Below, one piece after another: positions 53,464-63,370 of a DNA stretch of 64,000 nt. The position numbers were made by a program, and so were the translations under genes. The number at the start of each line of letters is the position of its first letter. The first letter of the stretch is position 1. Origin of the DNA: JAXGPL01 sp040766985 (GTDB lineage Bacteria > Bacillota > Sulfobacillia > JAUYEG01); NCBI GenBank assembly GCA_040766985.1, contig JAXGPL010000005.1, positions 77,607-141,606 on the forward strand, written 5' to 3'. The notes below the pieces were generated by a model. The model searched no databases, was not told where the DNA came from, and saw nothing but the letters and a program-made list of their open reading frames with translations.

Positions 53464-55158
53464 ATGTCGACCAAAGCCATTGTTGAGGGCACAAGATGTA
53501 GTAAGCCTTCCACCCTTCCCCCGATTCCCGGTCGGGGCGGGCCGCTGCCGCTCCTTGCCGTTCACGGCGGCGACATCCTGACGATGGATCCGCTGCGGCC
53601 GCGGGCTAGCGCGCTGTTAGCCCTCGGCGAGCACATCCTCGCCGTTGGCGACGACGCCACGATCCGGGCGGAATACGAGGCCCTGCGTGGCCTGCAGGGC
53701 GTCGCCACGGCCGACCCAATCGACCTGCGCGGACGGGCAGTCGTGCCCGGGCTCATCGACAGCCACCTGCACCTGCTGTGGTACGGTTTCTTTCTGCAGC
53801 AGGTGGACCTCAACGGAACGGCCTCGATCGGTGAGATCAAGACGCGGGTGGCGGACGGGGTTTCCAGGTCCAAGCCCGGAGCTTGGGTTCAGGGCGGCGG
53901 CTGGCAGCAGGACACGCTCGCCGAAAGGCGCATGCCCACTCGCCACGACCTGGATGAGGTCGCGCCCGACAACCCGGTGGTGCTGCACCGGGTCTGCTAC
54001 CACGCCGTGGCCGTCAATTCGCTGGCGCTTAGGCTGGCTGGGATCACGGCCGACACGGCCGACCCGCCCGGCGGGGTCATCGACCGCGACCCGCAGACCG
54101 GCGAGCCGACCGGTATTCTACGCGAGCATGCGACCGGCCTGGTCGCGGCCAGCATTCCCGAGCCCTCGCAGGCGGACGTGCTCGAGGCGTTGCGCCTGGC
54201 AAGCCGGCGCGCTTCGGCCGCCGGGCTGACGTCGGTCCACACCAACGACGGCCCGGGCGACACGATCCTCGCATACCTGACCCTCCGGGAAACCGGCGAG
54301 CTCACCGTGCGCGCCTATTTCGACACGACCATGGAGCCCGATAACGAAGCCGCCCTCACTCTCCCGCCCCGGCTCGGCGACAACTGGGTGCGCGTAGGTG
54401 CGGTCAAGATGTTCACGGACGGCAGCCTCGGGGCGAGGACGGCCGCGCTGCGTGCGCCGTATAGCGACGCCCCGTCGACCAGCGGGTTGCCGGTGTTCGC
54501 GCCCGAACAGATCAGCATGATGGTGCGCAAAGCGCATGCCCGCCACCGGCAGGTGGCGATCCACGCCATCGGCGACCGGGCGCTCGACATCGCTCTCGAT
54601 GCGATCGAAGGCGCCCTGGCTACACAGCCCAGGGCGGACCACCGGCACCGCATCGTCCACGCGCAGATCGTCGCACCGGACATCATCGAGCGGATGGCGC
54701 GGCTTGGTGTGGTCGTGGACATCCAGCCCAAGTTCGTGACCGGCGAGCTTGTGTGGGCACCGGACCGGATCGGGCCGGGGCGCTTGCCTTGGGCTTACTG
54801 CTGGCGCAGGATGCTGGCGGCGGGTGTACGGTGTGCGGCAGGCTCGGACTGCCCGGTTGAGCCGCTGGAGCCGCTCTACGGCATCTATGCGGCGGTCACG
54901 CGGAGCGACATGGAGGGTGCCCCGGCGGAGGGATGGATCCCCGAGGAGCGCCTCGACCCGGTCACGGCGCTGCGGTTGTTTACGCTGGACGCGGCATACG
55001 GCGCATTTGAGGAAACCATCAAGAGCGGCCTCGAACCCGGCAAGCTGGCCGACTTCGCGGTACTTGACCGAGGCCGTCGACCGCGTCGCGCCGCACGAGA
55101 TCAAGGACCTCAGGTCCAGATGACTGTCGTAGGCGGGCGGATCGTCCACGGGGGATAG
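53464..55158 (+). CDS. YtcJ-like amidohydrolase with a C-terminal out-of-frame patch
   Basis: 564 residues, the second YtcJ-type (amidohydrolase 3) enzyme of the window. Seen: VHGGDILTMDPLRPRA, metal motif VVPGLIDSHLHLLWYG, VKMFTDGSLGARTAALR, VAIHAIGDRALDIALDA, AAGSDCPVEPLEPLYGI and LEPGKLADFAVLD. Between about 55070 and 55120 this frame reads RGRRPRRAARDQGP, unlike the family, while the neighbouring frame reads EAVDRVAPHEIKDLR, exactly the expected stretch before MTVVGGRIVHGG. Two opposite indels therefore garble about 17 residues while keeping the gene open. ATG with GGAGTGA upstream. Confidence 0.88.
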   Translation: MSTKAIVEGTRCSKPSTLPPIPGRGGPLPLLAVHGGDILTMDPLRPRASALLALGEHILAVGDDATIRAEYEALRGLQGVATADPIDLRGRAVVPGLIDSHLHLLWYGFFLQQVDLNGTASIGEIKTRVADGVSRSKPGAWVQGGGWQQDTLAERRMPTRHDLDEVAPDNPVVLHRVCYHAVAVNSLALRLAGITADTADPPGGVIDRDPQTGEPTGILREHATGLVAASIPEPSQADVLEALRLASRRASAAGLTSVHTNDGPGDTILAYLTLRETGELTVRAYFDTTMEPDNEAALTLPPRLGDNWVRVGAVKMFTDGSLGARTAALRAPYSDAPSTSGLPVFAPEQISMMVRKAHARHRQVAIHAIGDRALDIALDAIEGALATQPRADHRHRIVHAQIVAPDIIERMARLGVVVDIQPKFVTGELVWAPDRIGPGRLPWAYCWRRMLAAGVRCAAGSDCPVEPLEPLYGIYAAVTRSDMEGAPAEGWIPEERLDPVTALRLFTLDAAYGAFEETIKSGLEPGKLADFAVLDRGRRPRRAARDQGPQVQMTVVGGRIVHGG

Positions 55159-55237
55159 CGTCCGGTAGCCTGGTTCCGGACCGCCGGCGCAGGTCGAGCG
55201 GCAAGAACGGGCTCGTCAGTGAAGAATGCCCTGCAAA

Positions 55238-55270
55238 AGGCGGCACGTCCAACTCCCGGACGTGCCGCCT
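55238..55270. terminator. Hairpin between the amidohydrolase and the GTPase gene
   Basis: AGGCGGCACGTCC and GGACGTGCCGCCT form a 13-base-pair stem around seven bases, between convergent genes. The plus strand lacks a clear T-run; the minus strand continues TTTTGC, which suits termination of the GTPase gene. Confidence 0.75.
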
Positions 55271-55319
55271 GCGTCTGCTCAGATCCCTGTCTGCGCTAAA
55301 GGGCCTCGCGCACTGAGTC

Positions 55320-56288
55320 TCACGGCCTGAGCAGCAGTTCCACCTCATCACCGTCGGCGAGGCGGTGCGGGCCCGCCTGGGCGTGAATCTGGCCGAGAGC
55401 CCCCCCACACACGGGCGCCGCAGGAGCCTTTCCGTGAAGTCCTTGTGTATCGACGAGCAAGGCAAAGGACGTCGGCACCGGCATCCGGCACAAACGGCCT
55501 GGCGCTACGGGAGCCGCCGGCTGCGCCGCCCGGCTGCGCGCCGCGGGGTTTGTCCCGCGGCCACACCCGGATCAGCCCCGCCGCGTCCCAAAACAACCCC
55601 GCGGACCTCATCCAGCCCTTCCCTGTCGCCGACGAGCAGACCGCGCACGGCCAGTCGGGGTAGGCCTCCCTGGCTCCCCAATCCGCGCCGCTCCCGCCGC
55701 ATCGTCGCATCCGGTCAGGCACAGGGTGCACGGCCGGGCGATATCCGCCACGGCCATCTCCGTGAGGACGTCGGACAGCGCATCAAGGGGCTCGCGGAGC
55801 GACGCGATCAACGCGATGAAATCCGCGTTGCGTACGGCGGCCAACAGCTGCCGTCCGTGTCTTACCTCGCCGGCCGCAGCGCCCAGCGGAATCGGTACTT
55901 CAACCAACTGCAGCGAAGCGCCTTCGAACCAGAGCAGGCCAGCGGTCAGTTTTTGAGGGTTGCACACGGGTAGTCGGCCACCCTTGACCTGCAGCCCGGT
56001 CAGGGCATGCAAGAGCGCGGATTTCTTCGCGTTGGGTGCGCCGACGAGGGCCACCTGACGTTGTCCTCGCCCAGGATCATGAAGGTTTTCCTGGTGCACT
56101 GCGCGAAGTACAACCGCGAACGGTCGATCTCGTCGAGCAGCCACGCCCTGATTTTGCCGTATGGGCGCTCAGAGTACCCCGGCAGTACGGCCGGAGTCGC
56201 CGCGCAGGATCTTGGCTCGTTCGGTGCCGGTCTTGCCGACCAGGCTCTCCTTGATCAACCGCATCTGGACATGTGGCGGCATTGGCAT
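55320..56288 (-). pseudogene. DRG/OBG-like GTPase with TGS domain, degraded
   Basis: Remnant of a DRG-type GTPase. N-terminal piece from ATG 56288 (AGGAGA upstream): LIKESLVGKTGTERAKIL; next frame GKIRAWLLDEIDRSRLYF and CTRKTFMILGEDN; then VALVGAPNAKKSALLHALTG (G1), LQLVEVPIPLG (G3-like) and ADFIALIASLREPLDALSD; finally a C-terminal TGS-like end HKDFTERL, LADGDEVELLLRP to 55320. At least four frame changes. G1 reads NAKKS where GTPases have NxGKS: the glycine before the invariant Lys is lost, so even a restored protein would bind GTP poorly. I take it as a real pseudogene or a divergent non-GTPase. Confidence 0.65.
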
Positions 56289-56455
56289 TGGTTCCACTCT
56301 CCTTGCTGTGCGAAGTGACGAGTCAACCGAATCCGCTCCGCACATCAAAGCCGTGCCGGTGACCAACGAGCGCAAGATACCTGTGGAACACCACTTGGTC
56401 TATACCTCCTTAGCATTCGTACAAGGAATGGTCCTTTTAGGTCCGGGGGCAGACC

Positions 56456-57214
56456 CTAGGCTCTGGGCAACTTACCCACCGGAGCCAAGTAGATCACAAA
56501 CTCCTCCTCGCCGTCGATGCCAAGAAGCTCATTGTAGCCTTCATCATCGAACGCCGCTATCCCGCAACAGCCGCAGTCCACCGCGGCCACGGCGAGGTAG
56601 AGGTGCGCACAGACATGGCCGGCGTCAAGGTGCATATACCGGTAGGCCCGTTGGCCATACCGCCAGATCGAGCGGTACGAAACCGCCGACCAGATGAACG
56701 TGGCGGCGCTCCGTTCCACCATCTTCTGGCGGTAGGAAACCTCTGCGGCCCGCGAAGCGAGGTCCTCACCCAGCTTATGGACCCGCAGCTTGTGGGGGCT
56801 CGCGAGGTAGGCGTAGATGCCTGGCTCCAACCCTTGGACGCGGTTGGCGAGGATGTAGGTTTCAAATGGATGGCGCGACCCCGCCGAGGGTACGGTGCGC
56901 AGCGTGGCCGGCCGCGCGGTGACCTCACGCACCCCCTGCGTCGCCCAGAGCAGGTAAGAAAGCTCCTCCATTGTCAGCGGGGCATCGGAATACGCGCGTA
57001 CGCTGCGGCGCCCCTTTATCGCCTCGGTCAGGTCAAAAGGCTTGACGCGCACTGCCTCCGGGCGTGGCAGGTCGATGGTCCGCGCCTCCACCGTCCAGAC
57101 CTTCTCAAGCGGCGGCTGCGGCAGCCCCTGGGTCTGGTCCGACGGCGGCAGGTACTTGTACTTGGTCAGTTCCATGAACTCTTTGCCGATCTGGCCTTTG
57201 GATGACTCGCTCAT
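56456..57214 (-). CDS. SagB/ThcOx-type nitroreductase-fold dehydrogenase
   Basis: 252 residues of the SagB/thiazole-oxidase branch of FMN nitroreductases. Seen: FDLTEAIKGRRSVRAYSDA, LTMEELSYLLWATQGV, TVPSAGSRHPFETYILANRV, LEPGIYAYLASPHKL, YRYMHLDAGHVCAHLYLA and CCGIAAFDDEGYNELLG. SagB enzymes oxidise azolines in RiPP synthesis, but stand-alone genes like this are common and unrelated to RiPPs; no cyclodehydratase or precursor is near. Start ATG 57214 with GGGAGG eight bases upstream. Ends just before the GTPase remnant region. Confidence 0.87.
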   Translation of the reverse strand: MSESSKGQIGKEFMELTKYKYLPPSDQTQGLPQPPLEKVWTVEARTIDLPRPEAVRVKPFDLTEAIKGRRSVRAYSDAPLTMEELSYLLWATQGVREVTARPATLRTVPSAGSRHPFETYILANRVQGLEPGIYAYLASPHKLRVHKLGEDLASRAAEVSYRQKMVERSAATFIWSAVSYRSIWRYGQRAYRYMHLDAGHVCAHLYLAVAAVDCGCCGIAAFDDEGYNELLGIDGEEEFVIYLAPVGKLPRA

Positions 57215-57406
57215 GTCTTGGGCCTCCCTAAACGGTGGATGCTGTGATTGCTGGATACGAGACACACCTTGCCCCTGATGTTGTTACCGCGGGGCCGGTT
57301 TTCCTTCCCGGCCGGTTCTCCTTCCCGGCCGGTTTGCCTTCCCGTCGCGGGCAGGAGGCAGTCCGGGCGGCTGCCGTAGAATACCTACCCCAAAGGAGAT
57401 GGTCAC

Positions 57407-58878
57407 ATGCGTATCGGTATCGCGGGCATCACCCACGAGACGCATACTTTCCTCCCCGACAAGACGGGAGTGGCAGGTTTCGAATCTGAGACCATTCGCG
57501 GCAAGGCCATCCTTGAAACCTACCGCGACACCAACACCTGCATCGGCGGGTTCATCGAGGTATGCGAAGCGCGGGGCGCCGAACTCGCGCCGGTCGTTTT
57601 CTCCTCCGGGGGCGTATCCGGGACGGTGGCCGACGCGGTGTATGAAAAGTACGTCGGCGAGATGCGCGAGGGGTTTTCGTGCCTGGCCGACACCCTTGAC
57701 GGCATGCTGCTCTGGCTTCGGCGCAATGGTCACGGAGAGCCGCCAGGACACTGAGACACACATCGTCAAGGATGTCCGCACCGCGGTCGGGTACGACATC
57801 CCGATCATGGTCGCCCTTGACCTGCACGGCAACATCGACCCCGCCCTGCTGACCAAGGCTACGGCGATCTGTGGCTATCGATCAATCCGCGTCGATATGG
57901 CTGAGACCGGCCGCCGCACCTCCAGCGCCCTGCTCGACATGCTCGGCGGCAAGACGCGGCCGGTCTGCGCCATCGCCAAGCCCGGCCTCGTCGTGCCCAG
58001 CCTGTTCAGCGCAACAACTGTGCCGCCGGCAGGGGACATCATTGCCCGGGCCATGGATGGCAGGGCAAGCCCCAGGTGATCGACGTGTCGTTTTCTTCGG
58101 TTTTGCGTGGTCGGATGTGCACCAGCTCGGGGTTTCCGCCGTGGCTGTGACCGACAATGCACCGGAGCTCGCGGGTAATCGTCGATGACTGACCTTGCCG
58201 CATATGCGTGGTCGCGCCGCGCGGAGCTCACCGGCGGCCCAAACGTGCACAGCGTCGCGGACGGTGTAGCTCTTGCGATCGAACGAGCCAAAAACGCTAC
58301 TAAGCCGATCGTCATCCTCGACCACTCCGACCGGCTCAACGATACGACGTTCGTGCTTCACGAGCTGCTCGGCAGAACGCCCAGGGCGCGGCACACCCGC
58401 TGCTCTACGACCCTGGGGCGGTCCAGGCGTGCATCGCCGCAGGAGTCGGCAACAGCGGGTGACCCCCCCGGTGATGGCCGGCGGCATAGAGCTCGCGGAT
58501 TCGCGGGCGGCCCAGTGGGTGGCGGGGCGGGTTGAGTGGGTCGGGGAGAAGTCCTTCGTCGCCACCGGCCCGATGCGTCGCGGCCTGGTAACCAGCTATG
58601 GCCCTGTGGCGATCGTGCAGGTCGGCGGGACATGGGTGCAGCTCGTGAGCGAACACGAATCACTGATCGACGAAGACCCGATAATCCAGTTTGGACGCAA
58701 AGTCGAGGACTTCAGGATCATCGTCAGCAAGTCCAAGACGCACTTCCGTGCGGTATATGAGCAGATTGCGGGGGAGATCATCGTCGTCGACGCCCCGGCC
58801 TACAGCCGGGCGGACCTTAGCGTGTTCGACTACCGCAATGTACCGCGCGGCGTCTATCCAGTGACCAAAAAGAGCTAG
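57407..58878 (+). pseudogene. MlrC/M81-family metallopeptidase, several frameshifts
   Basis: Member of the M81 (microcystinase C, MlrC) family, named for degrading linearised microcystin peptides, though most members have other, unknown substrates. Ordered pieces: MRIGIAGITHETHTFLPDK, VVFSSGGVSGTVADAVYEKY; next frame ESRQDTETHIVKDVR? and MVALDLHGNIDPALL with the metal His, MAETGRRTSSALLDML; then FGFAWSDVHQLGVSAVAVTD; then MTDLAAYAWSRRAELTG and PIVILDHSDRLNDTTF (family Asp/His-type ligand); last frame WVAGRVEWVGEKSF to PVTKKS at 58878. About five indels. ATG with AGGAGA upstream. The cyclophilin-like gene follows 12 bases on. Confidence 0.8.
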
Positions 58879-58890
58879 GAGACTTGCCCC

Positions 58891-59299
58891 TTGCGCATCA
58901 CAATCAGCTTTCGTAACGGCACCCAGAAAACCCAGGTCGAGGGAGAACTCAACGAAGATCGCCGACGGCCAGGGCCATTACCGACGCTCTGCCGGTCCGC
59001 GCCGGGGCCAGCACATGGGGTGATGAGATCTTCGGCATTCCGGTGACGGGCCTTGAGCCCGGTGCGACCGACGTCAGGAGATCGGCGACCTCGCCTACTG
59101 GCCGCCGGGCCACGCCTTCTGCATCTTCTTCGGAAGTACCCCGGCAAGCCACGGAGACGAGCCCAGGGCGGCCAGTCCTGTCAACCTGGTCGGCCGCCTG
59201 ACGCTCGACGCCGAGGCGGTGGGCCGGTTGAGGACAGTGCGCATGGGGACGCAGGTGGTCATCTCGGCAACCGAATCGTCAGAAGCTGAGCACGGCTGA
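58891..59299 (+). pseudogene. Cyclophilin-like (TM1367-type) small protein, frame broken
   Basis: Restored reading: RITISFRNGTQKTQVEGEL, then GDEIFGIPVTGLEPGATDV, IGDLAYWPPGHAFCIFFG, LVGRLTLDAEAVGRLRTV and VISATESSEAEHG ending at 59297-59299. This matches the cyclophilin-like fold proteins of the TM1367/DUF3830-type group, of about 120-130 residues, often next to amino-acid or amide catabolic genes. Two indels are needed (near 58960 and 59075). TTG 58891 with GGAGA nine bases upstream; 12 bases after the MlrC-type gene, so an operon. Confidence 0.65.
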
Positions 59300-59408
59300 A
59301 CAAACGGGAGTGCAGTCGGACATCGACCGCTACTGACGGGACGGTTTCCGTCGTCCCCCGAGCCCCATACTCTGCACTAACGGCGACGTCGGGAGGCAGG
59401 GTTCGGAT

Positions 59409-60391
59409 ATGGCGCGAGGCGCGGAAGCGGTCATGGGTTCGATCCTGGAAGCGATCGGCAGAACACCCCTGGTCGCCCTTGACCGAATCCGCCCGGCCGG
59501 GTGCGCGCGCATCCTCGCCAAGGCTGAGTTGCTCAATCCGAGCGGCAGCATCAAGGCCAGACCGGCCTACGCCATGGTGCTTGCCGCCGAACACCAGGAC
59601 CTGTCCGTCCGGACTCGATCCTGGTGGAGGCCAGCAGCGGCAACCAGGGCATCGCGCTGGCCATGGTCGGGGCGGTGCTCGGCTACCGCGTGATCATTGT
59701 GATGCCGTCAACCATGTCTTCGGAACGGGCCTCGATCATCAAGGCCTACGGTGCGGAAACCGTGCTCACCGAGCCCGGGCGCAACATCAGCGAGGCCATC
59801 GCCAACGCCACCGGGCGCGCCCGGCAGATGGCAGCTGAGGACCCCCGGATGTTCTACGTCGACCAGTTCAGCAACCGGGCAAACCCGCAGGCGCACGCCG
59901 AGACGACCGCGCAGGAAATCCTCGCCGCAACCGGTCCGGATATGAGGATCGCGGCCTTCGTGGCCGGTATCGGCACCGGCGGCACATTGACAGGGGCCGG
60001 TCGCGCGCTCAAGGCGAGGTTTCCGCGGATGGAAGTTGTCGCAGTCGAACCCGAGCACGCGGCCGTCCTGTCAGGAGGCCCAACCGGCGACCACATCCAG
60101 CAGGGCATCGGCGATGGGCTGATCCCTGACGTCCTTGACGTCGGGATCATCGACCGGACGGTGATCGTCACCGACGAAGAAGCCCTCGCTACGGCGCGGC
60201 TCTTGGCGCGCAGGGAGGGGCTGTTCACGGGCGTGACCGCCGGCAGTAACGTCTACGCGGCCCTCCGGGTTGCAGGCGAGCTGGGCCCCGATGAGGCCGT
60301 CGTGACGGTATGCCCGGATAATGGAGAACGGTATCTCAGCATCGATATCGCCGGCCTGGGCGACGACCGGCGACGCGCGACCTCCCTGTAA
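59409..60391 (+). pseudogene. Cysteine synthase-like PLP beta-synthase, one frameshift
   Basis: Fold-type II PLP enzyme of the O-acetylserine sulfhydrylase family. Frame one gives SILEAIGRTPLVALDRIR and the PLP lysine motif LLNPSGSIKARPAYAMV (the usual KDR is KAR). The break is near 59610; the next frame supplies VEASSGNQGIALAMVGAV (cofactor Asn loop), AGIGTGGTLTGAGRALKA (phosphate site) and VTVCPDNGERYLS. About 327 codons when joined, normal length. GGGAGG lies 12 bases before ATG 59409. Serine acetyltransferase is not adjacent. It may use other substrates, as KAR in place of KDR is unusual. Confidence 0.85.
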
Positions 60392-60482
60392 CCATCTTCC
60401 CACAGTGTTCATCACCCCGTCCCGACTCCGATACAGTGGGCGAATTCATCCCTGATTTCTCTAGTGTCCGGAGGGAGGACAG

Positions 60483-61010
60483 ATGCGCAAGTCGATTGTC
60501 GTCACCGTTTTCGACACCATCCTGATCGTCTTCATCCTGTCATTGGTCCTTTCAGCAGCGCTGCAACGCATCGGCGGGCGGGCGTGGGGCTGGGTCGGAA
60601 TCCACGGCGACTCGATGTATCCAACAGTTGCCAATGGGTCGCTCGTCCTTAGCGTGCCCGCCGACCCCGAAGCCCTCTCGGAGGGAGACATCATCGTCTA
60701 CCATTCCGGCGGGGTTCCGGCGCTGGTGTGCCACCGAATCGTGGGGGTGGCGGACGACGGCGGGTTCTTGACGCAGGGGGACGGCACGTTGCGTCTGGAC
60801 CAGGACGCGGGGCTGCCGACGGTCACAACGGAGACCCTCGCCGGCTACGTTCCCCAGATCGCGGGCCGGCCGGTTTCAATTCCGCTCCTCGGAAGCCTGG
60901 CCGCCGGCGGCGGGAGTGATGCGGGGCCCAACCTCATGGTCGCCCTGGGGGTCAGTGTGAGTTTCCTCGCCCTCGGAGGTGCGCCGAGAAAGGCACGCCG
61001 GCGCCACTGA
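60483..61010 (+). CDS. ER/archaeal-type signal peptidase I (SipW-like)
   Basis: 175 residues. Catalytic Ser in HGDSMYPT (Ser44); the second box reads CHRIVGVADDGG with His84 where most bacterial signal peptidases have Lys, the Ser/His dyad of eukaryotic SEC11, archaeal and Bacillus SipW enzymes; QGDGT (Asp100) is the third family box. N-terminal anchor at 8-28 and a C-terminal membrane segment near 150-168. SipW matures biofilm matrix proteins (TasA) in Bacillus; the client here could be any of the exported proteins. ATG with GGAGG four bases upstream. Confidence 0.88.
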   Translation: MRKSIVVTVFDTILIVFILSLVLSAALQRIGGRAWGWVGIHGDSMYPTVANGSLVLSVPADPEALSEGDIIVYHSGGVPALVCHRIVGVADDGGFLTQGDGTLRLDQDAGLPTVTTETLAGYVPQIAGRPVSIPLLGSLAAGGGSDAGPNLMVALGVSVSFLALGGAPRKARRRH

Positions 61011-61031
61011 CGTCCGGAGCCGCACGACCGG

Positions 61032-61105
61032 ACCGGCCGTCGCCGCCATCGCCAGTTCCGCTAGCGGACGCGTAACAAGCGCCTGCCGGCGATGGCGGCG
61101 CCGGT
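61032..61105. terminator. Long hairpin between convergent genes
   Basis: CGCCGCCATCGCC and GGCGATGGCGGCG form a 13-base-pair stem, extended outward by ACCGG/CCGGT; the loop holds a smaller TCCGC/GCGGA hairpin. It fills the space between the signal peptidase and TIGR01906 genes and probably ends both transcripts. Confidence 0.75.
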
Positions 61106-61819
61106 TTAGAGTGCGAAGGCGGCGCCCGTGATTGCGGCGAGGCGCGCGAATTGCCACATCGGGAGCATCGTGATGAGGATGCTGTCGAGCGGGAGTAGCC
61201 AGAGGTCGTTGGCAAAGAACAGGTAGTGGAACTGGTCAAAGGCCCACCTGAAGTCAGCAAGGGCCAGAGCAGCCACGGCTACGGCCAATGCCAGTCCCCA
61301 CCCCGCCGACCACAGCAGGATCCGTCCCCAGAAGTCGCGCCGGTCTTTGCGCCGAATCGTCAACCCTAGCGCCACAAGGATAGCTAGGGCAGCCCCGGTG
61401 CGAACGCGCTTGGCGGCGGCGAACAGCGCCCGGACGTCGGCCATATGCTGGATTTCACGGTCGCTGAACGCAGGCTCGCCGATGGACTCGCCTATGCGGG
61501 GCAGGTACATCTGGAGTTCGGGAATGCGGCCCCTGGTGTAGTCGAGGGTGCGGCGCAGAACTTGCTCAAAGTGGGCTTCGGTCAGTGCGGACGCGTCTTT
61601 TCGGGCGGCTTCGGCAAGAGCCCGGCGGTACAGTGGAACGCAGGCAGCAACGGCCTCCAACAGCAGGAGCAGAAGCACTGCGGCGACCAGCAAGCCAAGG
61701 AGAGCCTGGACCACCTGTTCTCCCCGACGGACGACCATCGTCTTGGCGTCGCCCCGTTGGTCAGTTGCCCTTACGGTGCGCGTCCTGGCACTGGTCATCC
61801 CGCCAATCAGCCTGCTCAA
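61106..61819 (-). CDS. TIGR01906-family integral membrane protein
   Basis: About 237 residues (210 if the Met at 61738 is the start). Family pattern: LEAVAACVPLYRRALAEAAR-like first region, FSDREIQHMADVRALFAAA, and the diagnostic FDQFHYLFFANDLWLLPLDSI near the C-terminus, with three to four membrane segments. TIGR01906 proteins are common in Firmicutes and uncharacterised. The 5' end overlaps murC by 59 bases. The start is uncertain because no good SD is seen at 61819, 61798 or 61738. Likely co-expressed with murC. Confidence 0.85.
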   Translation of the reverse strand: MSRLIGGMTSARTRTVRATDQRGDAKTMVVRRGEQVVQALLGLLVAAVLLLLLLEAVAACVPLYRRALAEAARKDASALTEAHFEQVLRRTLDYTRGRIPELQMYLPRIGESIGEPAFSDREIQHMADVRALFAAAKRVRTGAALAILVALGLTIRRKDRRDFWGRILLWSAGWGLALAVAVAALALADFRWAFDQFHYLFFANDLWLLPLDSILITMLPMWQFARLAAITGAAFAL

Positions 61820-63178
61820 CCCCCGCCGCGGTGAGTACGTCGCGGGCGATTGTGCCGATATCCCCCGCCCCCATGAACACGATCATCATGCCGGGTTGCT
61901 CGACTTCGCGGATATAGCCCAACAAATCGTCGACCGGCACGACCCGGACTTTTTCCTTCGGCAGATAGTTGATCAGAGCCTCCGACTGGATGTCGCCGGT
62001 CGGCTCGCGCACGGAGCCGTAAATCGGAATCAGGGCGATCTCGTCCGCGACCCCGAGTTCCTTGCCGAAGTCAGATAGCAGCGCGCGAGTGCGGGAGAAG
62101 GTATGCGGCTGGAAGATGATCACCAGCCGGCTCGGCCCCATCTGCCGCAGCGCCTTGAGGGAGGCGTGGATCTCCGACGGGTGGTGCGCGAAATCGTCGT
62201 AGATCTTGGCCCTGCCGATATTGCCCAGGTACTCCAGCCGCCGCGGTACGCCGGGGAAGGTGTTGAGCGCGGCGATCGCGCGCTCAGGCGCGACGCCCAT
62301 CGCCTTGGCGACGGCCAGGCCCTGCAACGAGTTGTAGACATTATGCAGGCCCCAGAGCCTGGTCTCGGCGGTCCCGACGTGGCGGCCGTCGTAAAACACC
62401 TCAAACTGCAGGGCCCGGTGTTGAGTACGACCCCTCGTACATCGACCCCTTCGCTCAGGCCGGCGACGACGCGCCGGCGCGGCCAATCGACTTTCAGCCC
62501 CGCGGATTGCGGGCAATTGTCCGTCAGGACAACGTACCCGTCGCTGGTGGTGGCACTGGCGAAATCCTGGAATGCGGCCTGCACCTCGCCGAGGTCATGG
62601 TAGAAATCGGGGTGGTCGTACTCGATGTTGGTGATCACGTTCCAGGCCGGGCGATAGTTGAGGAAATGCCGACGGTATTCGCAGCTCTCCAGCACGATGA
62701 TGTCCCCGTCGCCGACGTAAACGGGCCCGCCGCCGGAGATCACCGTGGGTCCCATGCCCAGTTCGCGCAGGATGTGGCCGATGAGCTGGACCGTCGTCGT
62801 CTTGCCGTGTGTTCCGGCGACGCAGACCGTCGGAATCTCGCGGGTCAGCCACCCGACAAACTCAGGGTAGCTCGCCGTGGTTATCCCGCGCCGGTGGGCG
62901 GCGGCGATCTCCTCATGGGAAACCGGATACCCGGCGGAATAAATGAGCAGCCTGGTGCCTTCCGGAATCTGCGCGGCCGAAAACCCCGCGAGGACCTTGA
63001 TCCTGGGGTGCCGCAGGCGGAAGTCCGTCACAAACACAGCCGGGGTATCTGAGCCGATAACGTCGATGCCGCACTCGGCAAGCAGCCTCGCCAAAGCCGA
63101 CATGCCCTGACCCTTGACACCGGTCATAAAGACAGGCTCGGAGCCGTAATTGTCTCGAAGCCACTGCTGTAGTCTCAA
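61761..63178 (-). pseudogene. murC: UDP-N-acetylmuramate--L-alanine ligase (MurC), one frameshift
   Basis: Mur ligase adding L-Ala to UDP-MurNAc in peptidoglycan synthesis. Frame one from TTG 63178 (AAGGGGTGGGGA upstream) has FMTGVKGQGMSALARLLAE, IGSDTPAVF, ATP loop VAGTHGKTTTVQLIGH (121-136) and NIEYDHPDFYHDL. The break near 62415 (GGGCCC run) leads to LQFEVFYDGRHVGTAET, WGLHNVYNSLQGLAVAKA, YDDFAHHPSEIHASL and IIFQPHTFSRTRALLSDF to the stop at 61761. About 472 codons. One C or G restores it. Murein ligase genes are essential, so this is an error in the sequence. The restored order of motifs fits MurC rather than MurD/E/F; an Mpl-like ligase cannot be fully excluded. Confidence 0.88.
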
Positions 63179-63311
63179 GTGTCCCCACCCCTTTTGCTGA
63201 GGCGCAGCTTAAGCCATCTTATCCGTGTCGTGGCTTGTTCGGTTTCTCGGACGCGGACAGAACTTCCTTCAGTCCCAACTATCCCCCGCGGCAGGCAGGC
63301 AAAACACGAAA

Positions 63312-63333
63312 GCGGCCGGCTCCCGCCGGCCGC
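63312..63333 (-). terminator. Intrinsic terminator of the SPW gene
   Basis: GCGGCCGGC and GCCGGCCGC form a nine-base-pair stem around four bases, about 40 bases after the SPW gene's stop. On the minus strand it is followed by TTTCGTGTTTT, a fair T-run. Confidence 0.75.
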
Positions 63334-63370
63334 CCTCGCGGCAACTGCTGTCCTGCTCTGGCTTGCTCGT

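Noticed and set aside
56456..57214. Part of a RiPP cluster with TldD/TldE
   Set aside because: The genes are 38 kb apart and there is no precursor, cyclodehydratase or transporter nearby.
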